64,000 nt of DNA from Hyalangium versicolor. GTDB taxonomy: Bacteria > Myxococcota > Myxococcia > Myxococcales > Myxococcaceae. Shown here piece after piece: positions 26,168 to 35,334 of this stretch. Position numbers and translations under genes: made by a program. Numbering within the stretch: the first letter of the stretch is position 1; every line of letters begins with the position of its first letter. Location of the stretch: the NCBI RefSeq assembly GCF_020103695.1, contig NZ_JAHXBF010000002.1, forward strand, positions 310,001-374,000. Reading direction: 5' to 3'. The notes beneath the pieces were generated by a model. That model worked only from the letters and a program-made list of their open reading frames with translations, ran no database searches and was not told where the DNA came from.

Positions 26168-29100
26168 GACGGACCTCCACCGGCTTCAAGCGCACGGGCA
26201 GCGGGATGGCCGGCTGCGCCTTCCCGATGGAGAGCATGGCCTCCAGCGCCGCAGCGCGGTTCTCTATAGCAATCGTCGCTGACAATCGGTGCAGCACATC
26301 CATCGCCTGGCGGCCGGATACCTCGTTGCGCTGGCCCTCCTTGCGAAGGAATTCCAGCACGCGGCCTCGCGCGGCGCGGCCCTTGTTCACCTGGCTCAGC
26401 ACCCGGACGAAGTAGGGCACCAGCTTCTCCACCATGCTCGCGTTGCCGCTGGCGAAGCGCTCCAGGTAGTGCGTGGCGAAGAGTTGCACCGGCGGAGCGG
26501 GATGCTCGGACAGGCGCAGCAACAGCTCCGGCCCGTCCGCATCCCGGAAGGAGCGCGCCAGCATCTCCCGCCCGAACGCCTGCACATCCGGCCGCACGCT
26601 GTCGGCCACGGAGACGAGCACCTCCAGCGAGTACTGCTCGGGAGCAAAGCGCTCGCGGAAGTAGCGGAAGGCGAAGGCCCGCGCATCGTCCCAGCGTGTA
26701 TCGAGCAACTGCACCGCCGTGGCCAGCTCCTGGCCCACCTGGGGCACATGCCCCTCGAGCCAGCGCCAGGCCCACTCGCGCACCTTGAGCACGTCATGGC
26801 CAGCCAGCTTCACGGCCCGCGCCACATCCACCGGCAGCGAATCTCCCCTCTTCTCGAGCAGCTCGGCGCCCAGGCTCTGCGCCGTGGCGTCCTCGGAATC
26901 CAGCAGCCGCCACAGCGTCTCGGCGGAGATGCCCTGGAACGCGGTGGCCAGCTCGCCGGTGAGCAGGGCCTTCACGTGCTCCGGAACACCCTCGGGAAGC
27001 CTGCGGCGCAGCAGCGCGGCGAGGAGAAGTTCCGCCACTCGAGCCCCCGCTGCCCTATCCAGCGTGACGAGGCGCCCAATCAACGGGCGGATGCCCTGGC
27101 GCACATCGGCGTGGGGACTGGAAGCCAACCGCCCGAGCACTTCCTCGTTCGCGAGGAAAGCCGCATCCGGCATCTTCCCGAGCAGACGCAGGCCCAGGGT
27201 ACGCAGCGAGGCGCTCGCAGACTGCAGAAGGTGACCGAGCACCTCGGGAGGCACGGGCTCGGTGCGCAGATCCCGGCGCAGCAGCAGCTCTCCGCCGAGC
27301 TCCTGCACCTCGACGAGCGGATGGCCGAGCAACTCGATGAGGACCTCGGTGCCCGGAGGGCGACCCAGAGGTCCCAGCGCGGCGAGCACGAGTTGCTTCA
27401 CATCGGCCGCGAGCGGCCCATCGTTGGGCCCCAACTTCCGAGCAGCCTGGAGCAGTTGGCGGATGAAGGCCTCGGCGACATCGTCGGGCAGCACGGAGCC
27501 GCGCAGCAGGTTGGCGACATACTGGCGGGTCTCGGTCTGGGGCGAGATGGCCAGCGCGGCGAGGAAGGCCAGATCCTTCAGCAGCACGTCACGCAGCAGG
27601 TCCAGCCACCGGAAGGCCTGCTGGCGCGCGGGCGCATAGGGAGAGCGCGCGGCAGCGAGCACCAAGGCCCGAGGCTCTCCCACCGCATTCACCCGCTGCA
27701 CGGCGAGGTCCAGGCCGAGCTGGGCCGTGGGCGCATACGGCTTCTCGAGCAGCATCGCCACCGCATCCGCATCGAGCTGAGCGAGGAATCCAGGCAGGGA
27801 GCGGAGCGCACGCGCAGCGAAGGTATGCACAGGAGCGCAGCGGCTCTCATCCAGCAGGTGCATCAGCCCTTGCGGAGTGCGGTCCCACAATTGGGGAAAG
27901 GTCTCCTCGCGGTCGGGCAATGTCTCGCTCGAGCGGAGCTTCCACTTCGCATAGAAGGAGAGCTTGCGGTCCACGGCCACGAAGCGGCGGCTTCGCCCGT
28001 GTAGCAGGTGATTGAAGGCCCAGTACGGAGCGAAGGCCTCCCAGTGATGCTCCTCTCGGTTGCGTCCATAGCCCGAACTCGTCGTGGACTCCGCGACGGC
28101 ATCCGCATCACTGAAGGCCAGCAGCACGCCCACGGCCATCTTCACGAAGTCGGGATCCTCGATCTGGCCCAGCCGGCGCAGCGCACGCCAGACACGGCGG
28201 CGGAGGAACATACGCGTGGCCTTCGCGAAACCGTCACGCGAGCTTCGATTCGTGGAGCGCTCCTTCTCGTAGCGCCAGCCGATGAGGCCGAACACCTCGC
28301 CGTCGCGGCGATACTCGGCCATCTTGAAGACGTGGCGCAGTGCCTTCACCGCGCTGCGCTGGAAGGGTGTCGTCCTCAGGACGCGCAGCAGCGCGGGCCG
28401 CACCACTGGCGAGTCCACCAGGTACACGGTCTCCAGCACCGAGTACGGCTCCTTGCCTCCAGCGGCCAGGTGCTTGTCGAGCGCCTGACCAAAGGCCTCG
28501 GCATTGCCGGCCTGAGCGGCGTCCCGCAGCGCGGGAGGCAGCTTGCCCATCAGGTCCTGACGGAACTCGGCACGTGTGGCCTCATCGGAGAGCTGGAGCA
28601 GCGCCTCGGTGGCGACGCGGCGCACCATGTCCGGAGTGCCCGGGTCTCCATAGAGCCGCCCGAGCGCGGACATGGACTGGGCCGAACCCAGGCGCCCGAG
28701 CGCCGCGGCAATGCAGTACGCACGCAGCGGAGTGGCCCGCTCCAGCATGGGCAAAAGGATGGGCTCGGCGGCACGAATGCGCAGTTCGCCCACGCGCCAG
28801 ATGACGCGCTCCAGAGGCCGAGGCTGCGCACGAACCTCGGTGCTGCGGAACCAGCGGCGGGTGCTGACCTCCTGGGTGAGTTGCTGCAGCAGGGTGCTCT
28901 CGCGAGCAGAGGCCCCCGGTGGAGCCCCCGCCGGAGCAGGAGCAGCAGCCGAGGGAGCAGGAGCGGCAGGCCGAGGCGCCGGAGGCGGCAGGCCGGTGGA
29001 GGGATGGCCCGCGCGGACATAACCGGTGTCCAACTTGGACTGGACCTGCTTGTCGAAGGCCTTCCGCGCCTCGGCCATGGAAACAGGCGTGGGCGTCTTG

Positions 29101-29246
29101 GTGCCGTCCTTGAGGGCGGTGCCACGCCGGCCGTAGCGGAAGTTGACGACGTACTGGCCCGCCCCCACCTCGAGCAGGTCCACCTCATACACCTTGTCGC
29201 TCTTCCCCTCTTGGAAGAGCAGCGTCACCTGCTCGATGAGCTTCAC
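26157..29246 (-). CDS. WGR-domain protein with HEAT repeats (1029 aa)
   Basis: The N-terminal 85 residues are a WGR domain (VYEVDLLEVG...FRYGRRGT at 37-43), the fold that in PARP enzymes and MolR-like proteins recognises DNA ends or nucleic acid. A Pro/Ala-rich linker (about 87-115) follows. From about 120 to 1000 there are serial pairs of helices with the features of HEAT/ARM repeats (for example RRVATEALLQLSDEATRAEF and ALRVLRTTPFQRSAVKALRH). No catalytic domain is visible, so it looks like a scaffold or sensor. It starts directly after the previous WGR gene, with one base between stop and start, and it runs into the SWIM gene, so all three are probably translated from one mRNA. Confidence 0.82.
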   Translation of the reverse strand: MKLIEQVTLLFQEGKSDKVYEVDLLEVGAGQYVVNFRYGRRGTALKDGTKTPTPVSMAEARKAFDKQVQSKLDTGYVRAGHPSTGLPPPAPRPAAPAPSAAAPAPAGAPPGASARESTLLQQLTQEVSTRRWFRSTEVRAQPRPLERVIWRVGELRIRAAEPILLPMLERATPLRAYCIAAALGRLGSAQSMSALGRLYGDPGTPDMVRRVATEALLQLSDEATRAEFRQDLMGKLPPALRDAAQAGNAEAFGQALDKHLAAGGKEPYSVLETVYLVDSPVVRPALLRVLRTTPFQRSAVKALRHVFKMAEYRRDGEVFGLIGWRYEKERSTNRSSRDGFAKATRMFLRRRVWRALRRLGQIEDPDFVKMAVGVLLAFSDADAVAESTTSSGYGRNREEHHWEAFAPYWAFNHLLHGRSRRFVAVDRKLSFYAKWKLRSSETLPDREETFPQLWDRTPQGLMHLLDESRCAPVHTFAARALRSLPGFLAQLDADAVAMLLEKPYAPTAQLGLDLAVQRVNAVGEPRALVLAAARSPYAPARQQAFRWLDLLRDVLLKDLAFLAALAISPQTETRQYVANLLRGSVLPDDVAEAFIRQLLQAARKLGPNDGPLAADVKQLVLAALGPLGRPPGTEVLIELLGHPLVEVQELGGELLLRRDLRTEPVPPEVLGHLLQSASASLRTLGLRLLGKMPDAAFLANEEVLGRLASSPHADVRQGIRPLIGRLVTLDRAAGARVAELLLAALLRRRLPEGVPEHVKALLTGELATAFQGISAETLWRLLDSEDATAQSLGAELLEKRGDSLPVDVARAVKLAGHDVLKVREWAWRWLEGHVPQVGQELATAVQLLDTRWDDARAFAFRYFRERFAPEQYSLEVLVSVADSVRPDVQAFGREMLARSFRDADGPELLLRLSEHPAPPVQLFATHYLERFASGNASMVEKLVPYFVRVLSQVNKGRAARGRVLEFLRKEGQRNEVSGRQAMDVLHRLSATIAIENRAAALEAMLSIGKAQPAIPLPVRLKPVEVRRGV

Positions 29247-29247
29247 G

Positions 29248-30672
29248 TCAGTTCACCAGCTTCTTGATGTCGCCATAGGCGCGATAGAAGCCGCCGCGAG
29301 CGGACTCGCGCACGCCCTCGACCACGAAGCGGGAGCCCGCCTCACGGATGTCCTTGGGGAACTGCACGTGCCAGTCCTTCTTGTAGCCCGGGGACACCAC
29401 GCGCACGCGAACGTGGCCACCATCCTCGTAGCACTCGACGATGACGCCGGAGCCCGCGCTGCGAGTCGTCTCCACCGTGCCGACCTGAGCGGCGGCGAGC
29501 GGCTTGGGCGCCTTGACGGTGACGGCCTTGGGGATGGTGCCCTTCTGCGCGGCCTGGATGGCGGCCTCGCTCGCATCGATGCAGGCCAGCGCGCCATCCG
29601 TGGTGACGACGTAGAGCCGGTCCTTGAAGAACTGCATCGAGAAGGCCGAGCCGCAGCCGGTGGACAGCTTCCACAGGCGCTCGCCCTTGTCGTTGAAGCA
29701 GTAGATGCTGGACATGTTGTCGCCGGCGAAGACGTACTTGCCGTCATCCACGGCGGCGCAGGAGAACACCGCCGAGTCGCACTTCATCACCGGCCCCGCT
29801 TCGCCCTTCTTGGAGAAGCGGTGCACGTAGCCGGTGTTGGTGCAGGCGTAGAGGGTGGACTCCTCCTGCCAGCCGAACATCACGTGGCCCTGGGTGGGCT
29901 TGGACCAGATCTCCCGGCCGTCCTCCCAGTCGTACATGGTCACGCCCTTGGCGTGGCCGTGGTACATGCCCACCTCGTCACAGCGGACCATCCACGCGTG
30001 GGTGCCCTTGCTCTGGCGGGACCAGACGGACTCGTCCTCGTGGTTGATGGAGGTGAGCTTGCCGTTGGCATCGGACACGCCGAGCACGGCGTCCTTGATG
30101 TCGAGCCAGAAGATGTCCACGTCCTCGGCGATCTCATACGCCTTGCGAGGCACCTTGCCGCCCAAGTCGTAGACGTTGCCATCATCGCAGCCGGCATAGA
30201 GCCAGCGGTCATCGGCGACGATGCACTTGACGCCATCGGGCAGGCGGAACTGGTCGAGCACCTTGCCGTCATGGCTGAGCGAGTAGATGTTGCCGCTCTC
30301 GTTGCCGACCCAGCAGCGCGCGTCATCGACGAAGATGCCGAAGGCGCGGTCGCCGGTGGCGAACTTCCAGCGGATGGGAGCCTGGTTGGCAGAGGAGGTG
30401 CCGCTGGTGATCTCGCGGCGGGTGACGGCGCGCTTCTTGCGCACGCCCATGACGGCGGGGGCGTAGCCCTTCTTGCTCTTCTCGGCGATCTTCTTCTGCG
30501 CCTCGGCGAGAGCCTTGTCGGCGCTGGGGAAGTCGGTGACCTTGAGCTGGCCGGAGTCCCCGATGCGGCCATAGCGGATGGAGAGCTTCTTGCCCTCGAC
30601 CTTCACCTCGTAGAACTTGTGCGAACTGCCACCGTCTTCCGACAACTCCAGGTACGTCGTCTGATCAGCCAT
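29248..30672 (-). CDS. WGR-domain protein with beta-propeller
   Basis: First gene of the retron-linked cluster, 474 residues, soluble. Residues 1-80 are a WGR domain (FYEVKVEGKKLSIRYGRIG, core at 33-38). A basic linker (VRKKRAVTRRE) follows, then about 95-390 with at least six beta-propeller blades of the PQQ/WD type, each with a hydrophobic-DG pattern (GNIYSLSHDGKV, GNVYDLGGKV, GKLTSINHEDESVW, SSIYCFNDKGERLW). The last 65 residues form a separate small domain (VECYEDGGHVRVRV...). The ATG has AAGGG upstream, and a 152-base gap separates it from the lipoprotein gene before it, so the cluster promoter probably lies there, although I see no convincing -35/-10 pair. Confidence 0.82.
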   Translation of the reverse strand: MADQTTYLELSEDGGSSHKFYEVKVEGKKLSIRYGRIGDSGQLKVTDFPSADKALAEAQKKIAEKSKKGYAPAVMGVRKKRAVTRREITSGTSSANQAPIRWKFATGDRAFGIFVDDARCWVGNESGNIYSLSHDGKVLDQFRLPDGVKCIVADDRWLYAGCDDGNVYDLGGKVPRKAYEIAEDVDIFWLDIKDAVLGVSDANGKLTSINHEDESVWSRQSKGTHAWMVRCDEVGMYHGHAKGVTMYDWEDGREIWSKPTQGHVMFGWQEESTLYACTNTGYVHRFSKKGEAGPVMKCDSAVFSCAAVDDGKYVFAGDNMSSIYCFNDKGERLWKLSTGCGSAFSMQFFKDRLYVVTTDGALACIDASEAAIQAAQKGTIPKAVTVKAPKPLAAAQVGTVETTRSAGSGVIVECYEDGGHVRVRVVSPGYKKDWHVQFPKDIREAGSRFVVEGVRESARGGFYRAYGDIKKLVN

Positions 30673-30824
30673 TCCCTTGTTGCCCCCTCATGGCGAACGA
30701 CGTGGAGCGTAGCCTTACGGACTGACATTCCGGAAGCCCCTTGCCAACTGGATCCGGCCCCACGGGAGCTGCGGCCTACCCACAACAGAGAGCAGCGTCG
30801 CTCAGGCTCGGAAGCCACTCGTAG

Positions 30825-31184
30825 TTATGGGCTCAGCGAATTTGCGGAGCTACCCGCAGCCTCGGGCACGACGACCTCGTTCACCACCGAGCGCGACGCC
30901 CCATCGAACTCCAGGTCCAGCAACCGGCCCGAGTCCTTCTCCGCCAACCCGAAACGCAGCCTCCAGTAGTTCGGGCGAACCTCGATCGCCTCACGCTTCT
31001 CCGCCAGCGCGTAGCCCTGCATCCGGGCGTACTCCTCTCCGGCCTGGAGCACCTCGCGATAGCCCAGCTCCGCCTGCACCGTCGGCGACGCGGGAGGCTG
31101 GGGAGGACGCTCCGTCGCCGTCGTGGCGCAAGCAGTCATCAGCAGGGACAAGAGAATCAGGGAGGACAGGCTTGAGCGAATCAT
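30825..31184 (-). CDS. Small lipoprotein
   Basis: Predicted 119-residue lipoprotein. The start at 31184 (MIRSSLSSL) gives a signal peptide with lipobox LLMTAC; an earlier in-frame start at 31250 would spoil it. A Pro-rich linker (ERPPQPPASP) precedes a compact domain with EYARMQGYALAEKREAIEV and NYWRLRFGL. The layout parallels the lipoprotein at 1512-1892. It lies between the clpP terminator hairpins and the retron cluster on the same strand. Function unknown. Confidence 0.65.
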   Translation of the reverse strand: MIRSSLSSLILLSLLMTACATTATERPPQPPASPTVQAELGYREVLQAGEEYARMQGYALAEKREAIEVRPNYWRLRFGLAEKDSGRLLDLEFDGASRSVVNEVVVPEAAGSSANSLSP

Positions 31185-31240
31185 GCCCTCACGTTGAGCA
31201 TGCGCCGTGCCAGGACCACTCCCAGGCCCTGAACGTCGAA

Positions 31241-31263
31241 GAGGGCGCAAAGCCTGCGCCCTC
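31241..31263 (-). terminator. Hairpin downstream of clpP (proximal to lipoprotein)
   Basis: GAGGGCGCA-AAGCC-TGCGCCCTC is a perfect 9-bp stem with a 5-base loop, 48 bases beyond the clpP stop. There is no long T-run, so termination would rely on the strong GC stem or Rho. A second hairpin precedes it. Confidence 0.6.
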
Positions 31264-31268
31264 CTCCA

Positions 31269-31293
31269 CCGGCGCGCAGGACGTTCGCGCCGG
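31269..31293 (-). terminator. Hairpin downstream of clpP (distal pair member)
   Basis: CCGGCGCG and CGCGCCGG form a perfect 8-bp stem around a 9-base loop, 18 bases after the clpP stop codon. Together with 31241-31263 it makes a double hairpin that should end clpP transcription or protect its 3' end. Confidence 0.55.
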
Positions 31294-31310
31294 AGCCGCT
31301 ACCAGCACAT

Positions 31311-31916
31311 TCAGGTCTTGTTGTTGGGCAACGGCACGCCCTGCTTCACCACCACCTCGTCGATGATGCCGTACTGCCGGGCATCCTCGGCGCTCATGAA
31401 GTAGTCGCGCTCCGTGTCCTTCTCGATGCGCTCGATGGTGTGCCCCGTGTGCTTCACCATCAGCCCGTTGAGGTAGGCCTTCAGGCGCAGGATCTCCTTC
31501 GCCTGGATCTCGATGTCCGTCGCCTGGCCCTGCGCCCCACCCAGCGGCTGGTGGATCATGATGCGCGCGTTCGGCAACGCGTAGCGCTTGCCCTTCGTCC
31601 CCGCCAGCAGCAGCAGCGCCGCAGCAGACGCCGCCTGCCCGATGCAGATCGTCGACACCGGACACTTGACGTACTGCATCGTGTCATAGATGGCCAGGCC
31701 CGCAGTCACCACGCCGCCAGGTGAGTTGATGTAGATGTTGATGCCCTTGTCCGGGTCCTCGGACTCCAGGAAGAGCATCTGGGCGACAATGACGTTGGCC
31801 ACTTCATCATTGATGGGCGTGCCCAACAGGATGATCCGGTCCTTCAGCAGCCGGCTGTAGAGGTCGTACGCCCGCTCGCCGCGGTGCGTGGTCTCGATGA
31901 CAAAGGGGACGTTCAT
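31311..31916 (-). CDS. clpP: ATP-dependent Clp protease proteolytic subunit
   Basis: Serine protease that forms the double-heptamer chamber of ClpXP/ClpAP and degrades unfolded or tagged proteins in the cytoplasm. It has 201 residues with the catalytic triad Ser97 (GQAAS), His122 (MIHQP) and Asp171 (TERDYF), numbers that equal those of mature E. coli ClpP. The usual Met after the active serine is Ala here (AASAAA rather than AASMGA), a small deviation in the active-site pocket. There is no propeptide to speak of. No clpX or tig gene adjoins it, so this is probably a stand-alone or additional paralogue, as myxobacteria often have two. Confidence 0.94.
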   Translation of the reverse strand: MNVPFVIETTHRGERAYDLYSRLLKDRIILLGTPINDEVANVIVAQMLFLESEDPDKGINIYINSPGGVVTAGLAIYDTMQYVKCPVSTICIGQAASAAALLLLAGTKGKRYALPNARIMIHQPLGGAQGQATDIEIQAKEILRLKAYLNGLMVKHTGHTIERIEKDTERDYFMSAEDARQYGIIDEVVVKQGVPLPNNKT

Positions 31917-32016
31917 GGCTCCCCTACCCTAATCCCCCTCCAGCCCGCACGCTCGTCTGTTCTTCACAGAGCGTACGCTGCGTTACGATTGGCCCCCCCG
32001 CCCCCGGCGGGTCTCC

Positions 32017-32703
32017 ATGGACGCCTCTGAGATCGACGCCATCCTGACCGCCACCCTGGCGGACCGGCAGCTCACCCGCTCCGAGCGCCGCGCCCTCCAG
32101 GCCGTGCTGGATGACAGGCGTGCAGGCGAGGCCGTGCTCGCCCTGTTCCGCTCCCGCGCCTTTGCCCTGGCCCGGGACTCGGTGACAGACCCGCGCGCCC
32201 GCCAGGTCATCTCCTGGCTCGAGGACACCGTCCAGGCCCTGCTGCCCACCCGCCGCGTCCCCGAGGCCTCTCGCACGGAGGCCCACTTCTCTCCCGGCGA
32301 CGGCCCCCTGCGCGCCATCGTCAAGCTCCTCCAGGAGGCCCGTGGATCCATCGACGTCTGTGTCTTCACGGTGACGGATGACCGTCTCGCCCGCGCCCTC
32401 GTGGAGGCCCACCAGCGCGGCGTTCGCGTGCGAGTGGTGAGCGATGACGAGAAGGCGCTCGATCCCGGCTCGGACATGGAGCGCCTGCGCGATGCCGGCA
32501 TCCCCGTCCGCCTGGACCGGGCTCCGTCCCACATGCACCACAAATTCGCCGTGTTCGACCGGCTGCGCCTGCTCACCGGCAGCTACAACTGGACCCGCTC
32601 AGCCGCGGACGCCAACCATGAGAACGTGCTCGTCTCGGATGATTCGCGCCTCGTCCAGCCCTTCTGCCGGGCCTTCGATGACCTGTGGGCCGCGCTCGAA
32701 TAG
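32017..32703 (+). CDS. Phospholipase D-like protein with a single HKD motif (Nuc-type)
   Basis: Predicted 228-residue soluble protein. Residues about 1-85 form an alpha-helical N-terminal region of unknown type. Residues about 88-225 are a PLD-like domain with one HKD motif, HMHHKFAVFD (H174, K176, D181) followed by GSYNWTRSA. Single-HKD proteins of this type work as dimers and include the Nuc endonuclease, the Bfil restriction enzyme and mitochondrial PLD6, so a nuclease or phosphodiesterase is most likely. There is no signal peptide, so it acts in the cytoplasm unless secreted by other means. It overlaps the region just before the next lipoprotein gene by no codons and may be co-transcribed with it. 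Confidence 0.78.
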   Translation: MDASEIDAILTATLADRQLTRSERRALQAVLDDRRAGEAVLALFRSRAFALARDSVTDPRARQVISWLEDTVQALLPTRRVPEASRTEAHFSPGDGPLRAIVKLLQEARGSIDVCVFTVTDDRLARALVEAHQRGVRVRVVSDDEKALDPGSDMERLRDAGIPVRLDRAPSHMHHKFAVFDRLRLLTGSYNWTRSAADANHENVLVSDDSRLVQPFCRAFDDLWAALE

Positions 32704-32744
32704 CGAGTATGGAGGGCGCTGCCGGGATGGAGTATGAAGGCGCC

Positions 32745-33170
32745 ATGCCACGCGCCGTGTTGCTCGCAGCCCTGGGTCTCACTCTGGTCGCAGGATGTGG
32801 AGGCCCCAAGGGCAGTCCCGAGGGGACAATCAAGTCGTTCTACTCCACCATCGAGTCCCAGGACTGGATGGACCTCGCCGAGATGGTCGATCCAGACAGC
32901 CTGTCGAAGTCCGGCGGCCCCCAGCGAGTCGCGGCCTTCTACTACAGCGTCTTCCAGGACGTCCGGGACATCGATCTCTCCATCGATGAGGCGCTCGTCA
33001 CACGCCCGGACGAAGAGGCCGCAGTGAGGTTCAAGTGCACCGCGACCTTCCGTGCGCTGGGCCAGATGCCGTACGACCGCGACTGCTCGGACACCATCGC
33101 CCTGAGGTGGCACGACGGGAAGTGGTACATCGTCGTGCCCGGGACGGGCGGTCTGCGGCCGAAGCTCTGA
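32745..33170 (+). CDS. Small lipoprotein, possible DUF4878/NTF2-like
   Basis: Predicted 141-residue lipoprotein. The start at 32745 has GAAGG five bases upstream and opens a signal peptide with lipobox LVAGC. The mature part, beginning GGPKGSPEGTIKSFYSTIES, resembles small NTF2-like lipoproteins (DUF4878 type) in its early helix, its YYSVFQDV segment and a C-terminal RWHDGKWYIVV strand pair. Two cysteines near 105 and 119 could pair. Function unknown. It converges on fumC with 16 bases between the stops. Confidence 0.65.
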   Translation: MPRAVLLAALGLTLVAGCGGPKGSPEGTIKSFYSTIESQDWMDLAEMVDPDSLSKSGGPQRVAAFYYSVFQDVRDIDLSIDEALVTRPDEEAAVRFKCTATFRALGQMPYDRDCSDTIALRWHDGKWYIVVPGTGGLRPKL

Positions 33171-33186
33171 AACCCGTCCACCTGTC

Positions 33187-34584
33187 CTACAGGTTGCCGA
33201 TCATCTTCTCCGGGCGCACCCACTGGTCGAACTGCTCGGCCGTCAGCAGGCCCAGTTCCACCGCAACCTCCTTCAGCGTCTTGCCCTCCTTGTGGGCCTT
33301 CTTGGCGATCTTCGCCGCGTTGTCGTAGCCGATGTGCGGGTTGAGCGCCGTCACCAGCATCAGCGAGCGCTCCAGGTTCTCCTTCAGCCGCGCCCGGTTC
33401 GGCTCGATACCCACCGCGCAGTGCAGGCGGAAGCTGCGCATCCCATCCGCGAGCAACCGGCAGCTCTGCAGGAAGTTGTGGATGATGAGCGGCTTGAAGA
33501 CGTTCAGCTCGAAGTTCCCCGAGGCCCCTCCCAGGCTGATCGCCACGTCGTTACCCATCACCTGGGCGCTCAGCATCGTGAGCGCCTCGGACTGAGTCGG
33601 GTTCACCTTGCCCGGCATGATGGAGCTGCCCGGCTCGTTCTCTGGGATGGTGATCTCTCCAATCCCCGAGCGCGGCCCCGAGGCCAGCCACCGCACGTCG
33701 TTGGCGATCTTGAACAGCGCCGCCGCCAGCCCCTTGAGCGCCCCGTGCGCCTGCACCAGCGCATCATTGGCCGCCAACGCCTCGAACTTGTTCGGCGCCG
33801 TGACGAAGGGCTGGCCGGTGAGCCGGGCTATCTCCTTCGCCACGCGCTCCGCATAGCCCTTGGGAGCGTTGAGCCCCGTGCCCACCGCCGTGCCTCCCAG
33901 CGCCAGTTCGAGCAGGTGAGGCAGCGTGCGCTCCAGGTGGCTGCGCGCATGGTCCAGCTGCGCCACGTACCCACTGAACTCCTGGCCCAGCGTCAGCGGC
34001 GTGGCGTCCTGCAGGTGCGTGCGACCCACCTTCACGATGTCGCGGAAGTCCTCAGCCTTCTTCGCGAGCACGTCCCTCAGCTCCTTCAACTCCGGGAGCA
34101 CGTTGCCTGTCACGGCCTGCACCGCCGCCACGCTCATCCCCGTGGGGAACACGTCGTTGGAGCTCTGCCCCTTGTTCACGTCGTCGTTCGGGTGCACGCG
34201 GCGGCTCTCACCCCGCTCGCCGCCGAGCAGCTCCGAGGCGCGGTTGGCCAGCACCTCGTTGCAGTTCATGTTCGTCTGCGTGCCGCTGCCCGTCTGCCAC
34301 ACCAGCAGCGGGAACTCCTCGTCGTGCTGGCCGGCGAGCACCTCGTCCGCCGCCTTCACGATGGCCTCGCCCTTCTGCTTCTCGAGCGAGCCGTTCTCCA
34401 TGTTCACCAGAGCCGCCGCCTTCTTCACCAACACCAGCGCGCGGATCAGCGCTGGGGGCATCCGCTCGGTGGAGATGGCGAAGTTCTGCCGGCTGCGCTG
34501 CGTCTGCGCGCCCCAGAGGTGCTCTGCCGGCACCTCGATGGGGCCAAACGTGTCCTTCTCGATGCGAACGTTCTTCGTGCTCAC
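33187..34584 (-). CDS. fumC: Fumarate hydratase, class II
   Basis: Iron-independent fumarase of the TCA cycle (fumarate plus water to L-malate), homotetrameric and cytoplasmic; 465 residues, the usual length. Family signature [16 protein letters not shown] lies near residue 317-332, with the catalytic Ser in its SS pair region. The [14 protein letters not shown] segment (about 129-142) and [10 protein letters not shown] (about 186-195) build the active site from three subunits. The GTG start at 34584 has AGGAGG at eight bases. Together with aceB and aceA about 1.4 kb away on the other strand it covers carbon flow from fumarate and glyoxylate to malate, but they are not one operon. Confidence 0.95.
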   Translation of the reverse strand: MSTKNVRIEKDTFGPIEVPAEHLWGAQTQRSRQNFAISTERMPPALIRALVLVKKAAALVNMENGSLEKQKGEAIVKAADEVLAGQHDEEFPLLVWQTGSGTQTNMNCNEVLANRASELLGGERGESRRVHPNDDVNKGQSSNDVFPTGMSVAAVQAVTGNVLPELKELRDVLAKKAEDFRDIVKVGRTHLQDATPLTLGQEFSGYVAQLDHARSHLERTLPHLLELALGGTAVGTGLNAPKGYAERVAKEIARLTGQPFVTAPNKFEALAANDALVQAHGALKGLAAALFKIANDVRWLASGPRSGIGEITIPENEPGSSIMPGKVNPTQSEALTMLSAQVMGNDVAISLGGASGNFELNVFKPLIIHNFLQSCRLLADGMRSFRLHCAVGIEPNRARLKENLERSLMLVTALNPHIGYDNAAKIAKKAHKEGKTLKEVAVELGLLTAEQFDQWVRPEKMIGNL

Positions 34585-34711
34585 GGGTCAGCCTCCTGGA
34601 CCCGGCGCGTACCACGGAAGCCCGCCCTCCATCCGCGCGCACCGGCCTCGCCCCAGGGTTAGCGTCCAGCCGTGAACCCTGCCACCGGACCGTGCGTGCG
34701 CGCCTGCCCGC

Positions 34712-35293
34712 TCACCGCTGCCAGAGCGAAGCCAGCTCCAGGGTGATGGACCCGAACGGCTCCGCTCGTACCCGCTGCGAGCCCTCGTGCACGCCCAGCA
34801 GGGACCAGCCGCCATCCTCGTAGCGGTAGACCTCCAGCGTCCGCAGGTCCGGGTCCACCAGCCACACGTGCTTCACCCCCGCACGCGCATAGGCCAGCAT
34901 CTTGATTCCGCGATCGAGCGCCAGCGTCTCTGGCGAGAGCACCTCGCAGACCCAGTCCGGAGCCAGCGTCATCACCGTCACGTCCGGCAGCTCCGGCAAC
35001 CGCTCACGGCGCCAACCCGCCAGGTCGGGGACGATGATCTCCCCGTTCAGGTGCAATTCCGGCGCGAAGAGCAGCAGCCAGCTCCCAGGCTTGCCGCGCC
35101 GCCGCCTCACCGGCCCCGACAGCCTCGCGAGCAGCACGGAGGCCGCCAGCGTCTGCACCACCCGCGGCCGGGGGCTGTCCACCAGCTCGCCCCCGACAAT
35201 CTCCGCCACCACGTTGGAGGGGAAAGCTCCCAGGGCCGGGTACAACTCCTCGAAAGACGCAGCAGGGCGGGCGGGCATGCTCACAGCATGCAC
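34712..35293 (-). CDS. Uma2-family putative endonuclease (DUF820)
   Basis: Predicted 193-residue protein of the Uma2 family, which has a restriction-endonuclease-like core of unknown biological role. The family pattern is visible: EIVGGELV near the start, a strand with the acidic IIVPDLAGWRRE (Asp about 86), DWVCEVLSPETLALDRGIKMLAYARAGVKHVWLVDPDLRTLEVYR, with Glu about 116 and Lys about 129 as likely metal-site residues. Such genes are abundant in myxobacteria and cyanobacteria and do not by themselves indicate a mobile element. An alternative start is ATG at 35278. Confidence 0.85.
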   Translation of the reverse strand: MHAVSMPARPAASFEELYPALGAFPSNVVAEIVGGELVDSPRPRVVQTLAASVLLARLSGPVRRRRGKPGSWLLLFAPELHLNGEIIVPDLAGWRRERLPELPDVTVMTLAPDWVCEVLSPETLALDRGIKMLAYARAGVKHVWLVDPDLRTLEVYRYEDGGWSLLGVHEGSQRVRAEPFGSITLELASLWQR

Positions 35294-35334
35294 CCTACCT
35301 GTTGCATTCTCAAGGACCCAGGAGACCCCTCAGG

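Noticed and set aside
34712..35293. Uma2-fold protein as a transposase or sign of a mobile element
   Set aside because: Uma2/DUF820 genes are numerous and chromosomal in myxobacteria. There are no terminal repeats, target duplications or other mobile genes around it.
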